Below are positions 16,681 to 23,659 of a stretch of DNA of 64,000 bases, piece by piece. Numbering within the stretch: the first letter of the stretch is position 1; every line of letters begins with the position of its first letter. The notes below the pieces were generated by a model. That model was not told the DNA's origin. It saw only the letters and a list, made by a program, of their open reading frames with translations, and made no database searches. A program made the translations under genes and the position numbers. This stretch comes from JACVRW01 sp963808775 (lineage in GTDB: Bacteria > Actinomycetota > Thermoleophilia > Solirubrobacterales > Thermoleophilaceae): positions 806,001 to 870,000 of the forward strand of contig CAWEGR010000005.1 in the NCBI GenBank assembly GCA_963808775.1, in the 5' to 3' direction.

Positions 16681-18332
16681 ATGGCCCGCTCGCTCGTCGC
16701 CGTAGCTGCCGCAACCGCCGCGTCGCTGCGCCTGCGCGGTGCCCGCGATCGGGTGCCACGCCGTTCACGGCTGGTACCGGCTATGGCCAGGACCTGGCCG
16801 TTGGGAGCGATGGCACGGGACACGTGGTCTGGCTGACCGATGATGAGCCTGAGGATCGGGTCGGGTACTGCCGCGTCCCGGCCGGCGCTCGGCCTGCGAC
16901 GGCGAGTCCGGTTTCCTCGATTTCCCCGGCACTGACGCATTCAGCCTCAACGACGAGGCACAGGTCTTCACTCCGGCGCCGAACGTGGTCGTCGTTCTCG
17001 GCTCGTGCTTCACCTGCGGCGATGGTGCGAACGACGTCACCTACCGCTGGATCTCCACGAACAACGGCGTCGACTTCGCCGGCCCCGTGGCCGTCGGGAG
17101 CATCGACCTGGTTGGGCAGGCGAGCTACCTCGACCTCGCCGGGGACGTGATCCTCGGGACCTCGGGCAAGATCTTCCAGGCGATGGATGCCGCGGCACCG
17201 TCGCCCGACACGCTCGAGCCGCGAGGTGGGAGGCGACGGTCTCTTCGTCTACTCGCCGGCCGTGGTGTACGACCCGGCGACCGACAAGTTCGTTCACGTC
17301 GTCAACGACCTCGCGACGGTGCGCTTCGCGTACAGAACCGACGCAACCCCGACGGCCGCCGAGCTGAACAACCTCGGTGGCTGGAACATCAACAACACGC
17401 TCAGCGCGCCCGAGGGCGACAACGACGAGACCCACCTCAGCGCCGGGACGAACGGGATCTTCCTGACGTACCGCTTCTTCACCGCGGGCAACACCCGCGT
17501 CGGGCTGCGCAAGTTCAGCGCCGCCACGAACACCTTCGGAGCGCCGGTCTACGTGGACGGCGAGAACACGGTCGACAACAACAGCCTCGACTATCCGCAC
17601 CACTCGCAGGACGCGAGCGGTCGGCTGCACGTCGTGTACCGGACGCTCCATGAGGGGAACCGGCTGCGCTACACGCGCTCGAACGACGGTGGCGTGAGCT
17701 TCGCGGCCCACGGCAATCTCGCGGCGAACGAGACCTTCATCGACCCGATCGTCGAGGCCGGACCGAGCGGAGCGGGCTGGGCGGTGTGGAAGGGCATTGG
17801 GACCTCGCCGATTCGCGTGGTGCTGATCGACCCGCAGCCTGAGCCCGCTGATCCGCCCCCGCCCGATGGTCCCGACACGACCGATCCGAGCGTCGATGGC
17901 TTCGACGTGGGCGACCCCACGCTGCTGCCCGGCCAGGGCACCTCGTTCACGTTCAGCTCGAGCGAGGCGGGCACGGCCATCCTGACCGTCCGCAAGCTCG
18001 TGCCCGGCCTGAAGGTGCGCAAGGGCGGCAGGCGCCGCTGCGTCCCGCGCACGCGCCGGCTGGTCCGGCGTCTGGCGAAGTCGACCGACTCGCGCGCCGA
18101 GCTGCGGCGGCTGCTGCGCAAGCGGAGCTGCAAGGCTCGCAAGCGGATCGGCTCGATCCGCAAGGCGGTCGCCGCGGGCGAGAACACGATCGTCTGGAAC
18201 GGGCGCATCGCCGGCCGGAAGCTGCGGCCCGGGCGCTACATCGCGGAGCTTCGGATCCGCGATACGGCGGGCAACCTGTCGCGCATCGAGCGGTTGCGCT
18301 TCCGGGTGCTGAAGCCGCGCAGGCGCGGCTGA
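16681..18332 (+). CDS. Secreted sialidase/propeller-like protein with C-terminal Ig-like module (three frameshifts)
   Basis: The ATG at 16681 opens a signal-like MARSLVAVAAATAASL. The reading then moves to a second frame near 16738 (GTGYGQDLAVGSDGTGHVVW), a third near 16888 (GFLDFPGTDAFSLNDEAQVF) and a last one near 17218 that runs to the TGA at 18332. The repeated 'D-x-x-G-x-L-H-V-V' strands (SQDASGRLHVVYRTL, NDGGVSFAAHGNL) resemble BNR/sialidase-type beta-propellers. The C-terminal 170 residues are a Ser/Arg-rich linker and an Ig/FlgD-like fold (LRPGRYIAELRIRDTAGN). Such tails are common in exported proteins of this lineage. No catalytic residues are recognised. Intact length would be about 550 residues. 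Confidence 0.6.
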
Positions 18333-18357
18333 ACCGACTAGCCGCCACAATGCCGCG

Positions 18358-19548
18358 GTGCCCGCCATCGCGCTCGTCGACGGAGAGCATCACCCGGCCG
18401 CGGTGCGCGAGCTGCTCGCGACCCTCGACCTCGCCGGCGTCGTCTTCTGCGGCGGCGAGGAGAAGCTCGGCGGCGGGACGCTCGCGGAGCACTACGGCAG
18501 GCCCGTCGAGACGGACCCCGAGGAGGCGCTGAGACGCCTCGCCGTGGACGCCGACGCCGTGGTCGACCTCGCCGACGAGCCGGTCGTCCCCGCCTCGCGC
18601 AAGCTGCGCCTCGCGGCGCTCGCCCTCTCGCTCGGGCTGCGCTACGAGGCGCCCGGCGCGCGCCTCGACCCTCCGAGGTACGAACCCGTGCCGTTCGATG
18701 GCCCCAAGCTCGCCGTGATCGGCACGGGCAAGCGCACCGGCAAGACGGCGGTGGCGGGCCACTGGGGGACCCTGCTGCGCGAGGCCGGCGCGGATCCGGT
18801 GCTCGTCTGCATGGGACGAGGCGGTCCCGCGGAGCCGCGCCTTGCCGCGGCGGGCATGGGGCTCGAGGAGCTGCTCGCGATCTCCGAGTCCGGAGCGCAC
18901 GCGGCGTCCGACTACCTGGAGGACGCGGCGATCGCCGGGGTGCGGACGGTCGGCTGCCGGCGCGTCGGCGGCGGCTTCGCCGGCGCCCCGTACGAGTCCA
19001 ACGTCCCGGCGGGCGCCGCCCTGGCCGCCTCGCTCGAGCCCGGCGCGATCCTGTTCGAGGGATCCGGCGCCTGCATCCCGCCGGTCGAGGTCGACCGCAC
19101 GGTCTGCGTGCTCGGCGCCGGCGAGCCCGAGCCGTTCGCCGAGTACCGGCTCGCCCGCGCGCAGCTCGTGCTGGCGGCCGAGGGAGCGCGGCCGCCCGGC
19201 GGGATCGCCGCCCGGACACTCGGCTTCCGCCTCGAGCCCGAGCCGCTCGAAGCGGTCCCGGACGGCGTGCGCGTCGCGCTGTTCACCACGGGAGCGCCCG
19301 CCGTGCGCGGCGTCGAGCCGCTCGTGTCGTCCACGAACCTCGCCCGCCGCGCGGCGCTCGAAGCCGATCTCGAGCGCGCCGCGGAGCTCGGCTGCGAGAT
19401 CTATCTCACCGAGCTGAAGGCAGCCGCGATCGACACCGTGGCCACCCGGGCGCGCGCCACCGGCGCGCGCGTCGTGTTCGTGCGCAACCGGCCGGTCGGC
19501 GACGGCCTCGACGAGGCGCTGATGGCGCTCCACCGCGATGCCGGCTGA
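18358..19548 (+). CDS. cpgS: Cyclic 2,3-diphosphoglycerate synthetase
   Basis: The GTG start gives a 396-residue protein. The N-terminal half has VVFCGGEEKLGGG and VDLADEPVV, motifs I associate with archaeal cDPG synthetase. A P-loop-like IGTGKRTGKTAVAGHW lies at residues 121-136, followed by VCMGRGGPAEP, GGGFAG, ILFEGSGACIPPVEVD and TELKAAAID. The enzyme closes 2,3-bisphosphoglycerate into the cyclic form using ATP. It is shorter than the methanogen enzyme, which from memory is about 450-460 residues. The 2-phosphoglycerate kinase gene overlaps its 3' end, and that pairing makes the pathway assignment much stronger than either gene alone. Confidence 0.85.
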   Translation: MPAIALVDGEHHPAAVRELLATLDLAGVVFCGGEEKLGGGTLAEHYGRPVETDPEEALRRLAVDADAVVDLADEPVVPASRKLRLAALALSLGLRYEAPGARLDPPRYEPVPFDGPKLAVIGTGKRTGKTAVAGHWGTLLREAGADPVLVCMGRGGPAEPRLAAAGMGLEELLAISESGAHAASDYLEDAAIAGVRTVGCRRVGGGFAGAPYESNVPAGAALAASLEPGAILFEGSGACIPPVEVDRTVCVLGAGEPEPFAEYRLARAQLVLAAEGARPPGGIAARTLGFRLEPEPLEAVPDGVRVALFTTGAPAVRGVEPLVSSTNLARRAALEADLERAAELGCEIYLTELKAAAIDTVATRARATGARVVFVRNRPVGDGLDEALMALHRDAG

Positions 19549-20383
19549 GACGATCGTCTTCCACAAGGGCCACGGCCTGCCGTTTTCGAAGGGGCTGATG
19601 GCACAGTCGATGTCGGCGAGCGGGCTGTCGCCCGAGCGCTCGTTCGAGCTCGCCCGCGAGATCGAGCGACGGCTCGCGCTGCGGGGCGACCGCGAGATCG
19701 GAGTCGAGGGCCTCGACGGCCTCTGCCTCGAGGTGCTGCGCGCCGAGGAGGGCGAGAGCGCCGCCCGCCGCTACCTGGGCTGGCGGCGGCTCGACCGGCT
19801 CGACCGGCCGCTCGTGGTCCTGATCGGGGGGACCACGGGCGTCGGCAAGTCGACGCTCGCGACGATGCTCGCCGGCCGGCTCGGCATCACCCGCGTGATC
19901 GCGACCGACGTGATCCGCCAGGTGCTGCGCGCCTTCTTCACCCACGACGCGATGCGCTCCGTCCACTACTCGGCCTTCGATGCCGGTGGCATCGAGGGCT
20001 ACGAGGACCAGGCCGAGCACGTGGCCACAGGGGTGGACGCGATCATCGCGCGCGCGGCCAACGAGGCCAAGCCCGTGATCGTGGAGGGCGTGCACGTGCT
20101 TCCGGGCGCGGTGGGGGAGGAGCAGCGGTCGGGCTGCGTGATCGTCGAGGCGCTCGTGGTCGTGGGCGACGAGGAGCGCCACCGCGGGCACTTCTCCCAC
20201 CGGCCTGGCACGCGCCCCGCGGAGCGCTACCTGGGCGCGTTCGAGGAGATCCGGGCGTTGCAGGCGCACCTGGCGCAGCGCGCCCGGGGCTCGGGCGTCG
20301 CCGTGATCGACAACGGCAACGTCGACGAGGCCCTCGCGCAGCTCATCGAGCTCGTACTCGACGCCGTCGAGCGGGCCACCTAA
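19538..20383 (+). CDS. pgk2: 2-phosphoglycerate kinase with ATP-cone domain
   Basis: The 281-residue protein begins at an ATG 11 bases inside the preceding gene. Residues 5-85 are an ATP-cone (LPFSKGLMAQSMSASGL, then EIERRLALRG), as in methanogen 2-phosphoglycerate kinases. The kinase domain has Walker A GGTTGVGKST at 97-106, a TDVIRQVLRAFF segment, and EGVHVLPG. The reaction is 2-phosphoglycerate + ATP to 2,3-bisphosphoglycerate, the substrate of the upstream synthetase. The ATP-cone suggests nucleotide-level allosteric control. Confidence 0.85.
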   Translation: MPAETIVFHKGHGLPFSKGLMAQSMSASGLSPERSFELAREIERRLALRGDREIGVEGLDGLCLEVLRAEEGESAARRYLGWRRLDRLDRPLVVLIGGTTGVGKSTLATMLAGRLGITRVIATDVIRQVLRAFFTHDAMRSVHYSAFDAGGIEGYEDQAEHVATGVDAIIARAANEAKPVIVEGVHVLPGAVGEEQRSGCVIVEALVVVGDEERHRGHFSHRPGTRPAERYLGAFEEIRALQAHLAQRARGSGVAVIDNGNVDEALAQLIELVLDAVERAT

Positions 20384-20400
20384 TACTGTAGGCCGCCGCC

Positions 20401-21615
20401 ATGTCCGTACTGAAGAGGAAAGAGCTCGAGGACAGCCCCCTCGCCGACCTCCACGCGATCGCGTCGGAGCTCGGCCTCGAGGGGTTCCGCTCGAAGCGCA
20501 AGGCCGACCTGATCGACGCGATCCTCGACGCAGCCGGCGCCGAGGACGACGCGCCCGGAAGCGCGGCCGACGAGGAGGTCCCCGCCGCCGGCCCGTTCGC
20601 CGACGAGGAGAAGGAGGAGGAGGCCTCCGAGGACGACACGAGCGCGGACACCTCCGAGGACACGTCCGAGGGAACCTCCGAGGGCACGAGCGAGGACACC
20701 TCCGAGGGCACCAGCGAGGGAACGTCGGAGGGCACCAGCGAGGGCACTTCCGAGGGGACCAGCGAGGGCACCTCGGAGGACCCGAGCGAGGGCGCGCCGG
20801 AGGCCGAGGAGGAGGAGCAGGCGAGCGGCGTGCTCGACATCCTCGCGAACGGCAGCGGCTTCGTCCGGGTGCAGGAGTCGGGCCAGTCGCGCGACGACGT
20901 GTACGTCTCGCCGGCGCAGATCCGCCGCTGCGAGCTGCGCGCGGGCGACGAGGTGGCGGGCCCCGTGCGCCCCCCGCGCCGCAACGAGCGCCATCCGTCG
21001 CTCGTCCGCGTTGCGTCCGTGAACGGCGGCGATGCCGAGCCGCCGGAGGAGCGCCCGTGGTTCGGCGACCTGACACCGGTCTTCCCGAGCGGCAGGGTCG
21101 CGGGGCCGGCGGAAGCGCCCTTTGGGCTCGGCTCGCGCGTGGCCGTCAGCGGCCCGCCCGGCGCGGGCGCCAGCACGCTGCTGCGCGAGCTGGCGGGCTC
21201 CCTCGCCGGGCGTGACGACGTCGAGCTGCAGGTCGTGCTGGCCGGCGTGCGGCCCGAGGAGGTCGCGGAGTGGCGCGCCATCGACGGCGCGAACGTCACG
21301 GGCGGCAGCTTCGACCGCTCGCCCGACGCGCAGGCACAGGCCGCCGAGCTGGCCGTCGAGCGCGCCAAGCGCCGCGTCGAGCGCGGCGGGCACGCGGCGC
21401 TCGTGGTGGACTCGCTCGAGTCGCTCCCGGCGGGTGCGCAGCGGAGAGTCTTCGGCGCGGCGCGCGCCACGGAGGAGGGCGGCACGCTCACGGTTCTCGC
21501 CGCAACCGGCGACACGCCGGATGCACTGCGCTGGGCCACCACGCGCATCGTGCTCGAGCCGGGCGGCAAGCCCGCCGCGGGCAGCGGGGCGCTTCGCGCC
21601 GACCTGCTCGGCTAG
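20401..21615 (+). CDS. Rho-like protein lacking the P-loop lysine
   Basis: The 404-residue product has the Rho layout. Residues 1-45 are a Rho_N/SAP-like helical module (DLHAIASELGLEGFRSKRKADL). Residues 48-140 are an acidic Thr-Ser-Glu-Gly repeat linker. Residues 141-210 are an RNA-binding-like domain (GVLDILANGSGFVRV, VYVSPAQIRRCELRAGDEVAG). An ATPase-like domain follows from 220. The Walker A is GPPGAGAST where Rho has GPPKAGKT, so the phosphate-binding lysine is absent. The Q-loop/R-loop stretch after the Walker B-like VVDSLESL is deleted, and the domain ends about 60-70 residues early. Canonical ATP-driven termination is therefore unlikely; a regulatory or RNA-binding role is inferred. 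It lies 17 bases after the kinase gene. Confidence 0.8.
   Translation: MSVLKRKELEDSPLADLHAIASELGLEGFRSKRKADLIDAILDAAGAEDDAPGSAADEEVPAAGPFADEEKEEEASEDDTSADTSEDTSEGTSEGTSEDTSEGTSEGTSEGTSEGTSEGTSEGTSEDPSEGAPEAEEEEQASGVLDILANGSGFVRVQESGQSRDDVYVSPAQIRRCELRAGDEVAGPVRPPRRNERHPSLVRVASVNGGDAEPPEERPWFGDLTPVFPSGRVAGPAEAPFGLGSRVAVSGPPGAGASTLLRELAGSLAGRDDVELQVVLAGVRPEEVAEWRAIDGANVTGGSFDRSPDAQAQAAELAVERAKRRVERGGHAALVVDSLESLPAGAQRRVFGAARATEEGGTLTVLAATGDTPDALRWATTRIVLEPGGKPAAGSGALRADLLG
20638..20796 (+). repeat. In-gene tetrapeptide repeat (TSEG)n in the Rho-like protein
   Basis: About 12 consecutive units of Thr-Ser-Glu-Gly/Asp span residues 80-131. At DNA level, serine alternates between TCC, TCG and AGC codons and threonine between ACC, ACG and ACT, so the units are not identical copies. 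The peptide pattern is kept while the DNA has diverged. It forms a flexible, highly acidic linker. Confidence 0.9.
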
Positions 21616-21618
21616 CGC

Positions 21619-22998
21619 CTAGCGCACCTTCAGCGTCTGCGCCATGGTGGTGGGGTGGACCAGGCAGACGAGCCTGTAGGTCCCCTTCACCCGCGGTGTG
21701 ACCGTGTAATTGCCGGCCGTCTGTCCCCAGTAGATCGACGAGAACCCGCGCGGCCCGTTCGCGACGGTGACCGAGTGCGGTCGTGAGCCGCCGAAGGACC
21801 AGGTGACCGGCTCGCCGACCCTGGCGGTGATCACGCCGGGCCTGAAGAAGTCGTCGCCGATCTCGAGCGGGCTGCCGCTGAAGGCCCCGCGCGTCGAGCT
21901 CGGCCGCGCGAGCTGGGGCACCTCGAGGTCGTAGTTCGGCGTGCGGTCAAAGCGGCGCGGCCGGTTGATGTCGACCATGTCCGTGGGCAGCTTGCCGCAG
22001 CGCTCGACCGTCTCGTCCGGCACGACCCAGAGCGACCAGAAGCCCATCGCCGCCACGTGCAGGTTGTGCTTGTCGTGCACCGACACCCGCCGCAGGACCT
22101 CGCCCTCCGTGATCGGGACGCCCTGGGCGGTTGCGAACGTGCCGTTGCCCACGGGCCCCGGCTCGTGCAGGATCGGGCGGATCGTGTTGTAGACGTGGTC
22201 CTTCGTGCCGTAGTAGGCCGGCGCCCTGAAGATGCGCCGCCCGCAGGTGCGGCTCTCGAGCGTCTGGTACTTCGCTCCGCCGTGCTGGTGCGAGGCGCCC
22301 ACGAGGATGCGGCCGTTCAGGCCCTCGGGCACGGTCCACGAGCTCTGGCTGACGAAGTTCGACCCCCTGCGCCCGCCGCCAGGCACGTCGAAAGCCATTC
22401 CGTTCGCGAGGTGGGAGCAGTCGCCGAGGATGATCGGCATCACCGGGGTGCGGGGCTCGGTCGTGTAGTAGACACGCGTCCGGATCCGGAACGTCTTCGG
22501 GCGCTTGTAGTGGTTCATCACCATCGCGGTGAGCCGCCAGTTGGGGGCGCCGCCGGCACGCGTCTGGTTGGGGATCCCGTAGCGCCTGCGGTTCTCCGCC
22601 GGGATCACGGACGCCGTGCGGCCGAGCGGATGCTCCTCACCGCGGCCGCCGATGAAGCCCGACTGTCCCCAGCAGCTCCCGGGGGCGGGGTTGCGGTTCC
22701 CCTGCGCGTAGTAGAGGAAGTGGTGGACCATCATCTTCGCGATCGGGAGCGGCTTGGCCTTCGGGTCCATCGAGTCGACGAGGGCCATCTCCTTCCAGCC
22801 CGTGATGTAGCCGGGCACGTCGGGCGCCTCGACTCCGTTCGCCTGCAGCTGCACGTGATGGGTGTCGTGCACGTACGGCAGCGACTTGATCGGCGGCGAG
22901 TAGAGCGTGAGCACGCGCTCCTTCGCGAGCGCCGGAGGCGCTGCCGTGCATGAGACGACGATCGCGGCGGCCGCCAGGGCCGCCAGCCTTGGACCCAT
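21619..22998 (-). CDS. Exported Nod19-like protein with C-terminal cupredoxin domain
   Basis: The 459-residue protein starts with a signal peptide (residues 1-25). The body has MVHHFLYYAQ, MVMNHYKRPKTFRIRTRVYY, GASHQHGGAKYQTLESRTC and VHDKHNLHVAAMGFWS. This His-rich pattern resembles SURNod19 proteins and the copper monooxygenase-like fold. The last 90 residues form a plastocyanin-like cupredoxin: RPHSVTVANG, WGQTAGNYT and the ligand loop LVCLVHPTTM, giving a possible type-1 copper site from His, Cys, His and Met. The whole points to an extracytoplasmic copper protein; no enzymatic reaction is known to me. It converges with the Rho-like gene 3 bases apart. Confidence 0.72.
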   Translation of the reverse strand: MGPRLAALAAAAIVVSCTAAPPALAKERVLTLYSPPIKSLPYVHDTHHVQLQANGVEAPDVPGYITGWKEMALVDSMDPKAKPLPIAKMMVHHFLYYAQGNRNPAPGSCWGQSGFIGGRGEEHPLGRTASVIPAENRRRYGIPNQTRAGGAPNWRLTAMVMNHYKRPKTFRIRTRVYYTTEPRTPVMPIILGDCSHLANGMAFDVPGGGRRGSNFVSQSSWTVPEGLNGRILVGASHQHGGAKYQTLESRTCGRRIFRAPAYYGTKDHVYNTIRPILHEPGPVGNGTFATAQGVPITEGEVLRRVSVHDKHNLHVAAMGFWSLWVVPDETVERCGKLPTDMVDINRPRRFDRTPNYDLEVPQLARPSSTRGAFSGSPLEIGDDFFRPGVITARVGEPVTWSFGGSRPHSVTVANGPRGFSSIYWGQTAGNYTVTPRVKGTYRLVCLVHPTTMAQTLKVR

Positions 22999-23048
22999 CC
23001 CTCCTCCTCAGGTCTTCTTGCAGGCGGGCTGCAAGAAAGGTAGCGCGG

Positions 23049-23513
23049 CTAGCGCCGGTACGCGACCCGGCGCCAGGACGGCTCGGGCGAGAGCTCGATC
23101 AGCTCGAAGTTGCGGTCAGGCTGGGCGTACCCGAAGGAGTGGTCCGACTCGTCGAAGACGAGCGTCAGCTCGCCCTCCATCACGCGCTGGTCGAGCCAGG
23201 CGCCGCGGAACACCAGCCGGCGGATCCAGTGGACGAGTGAGCGCTCCGAGGGCCCGTTCAGGTCGCCCCAGCACTCGTTGATGTGCTCGCCGAGCTCGGA
23301 GCCCGGCTCGGTCACCTCGCCGTTCACCGCGAGGTTGACGAGGTCCTCGCGCTCGTCGTCGCAGAGCGAGCTGCCGACGAACCCGAGCTTGGCCGCCGCC
23401 TGCTCGACTCGCTCGGTGAAGTCTCGCTCGTTGAAGGTGAAGCGCAGCTCTCCGTACTCGAGCACATAGTCCGAACCGGATTCGTAGTTTCCTCGGCGGG
23501 CGGTCTCGTCCAT
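23049..23513 (-). CDS. Hypothetical acidic protein
   Basis: The 154-residue protein has no signal peptide or membrane segment and is not recognised. It is rich in Asp and Glu (SLCDDEREDLVNLAVNGEV, VFDESDHSFGYAQPDRNFEL) with a mixed alpha/beta pattern and one Trp-rich segment (WGDLNGPSERSLVHWIRRL). It sits alone between the Nod19-like gene, on the same strand, and the divergent MMPL transporter. The 146 bases between it and the transporter presumably hold both promoters, but no clear -35/-10 pair stands out. Confidence 0.6.
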   Translation of the reverse strand: MDETARRGNYESGSDYVLEYGELRFTFNERDFTERVEQAAAKLGFVGSSLCDDEREDLVNLAVNGEVTEPGSELGEHINECWGDLNGPSERSLVHWIRRLVFRGAWLDQRVMEGELTLVFDESDHSFGYAQPDRNFELIELSPEPSWRRVAYRR

Positions 23514-23659
23514 GGGATAGATGCCGGGCGCCGTCCGGGTGCCGGGCGTCGTGATCTTACGTTCGTTTCCTTCACGACCGCTCGGCCTGCAAGGGCGGTT
23601 GCACTGGTCCGCATTCCCTGGCAGGCTGGCCCCGTGTGGCCCTCCACTGAGGCCGTCGT

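Noticed and set aside
20638..20796. CRISPR-like or satellite repeat array
   Set aside because: The periodicity is 12 bases, in frame, with no spacers. It encodes the TSEG linker of the Rho-like protein.
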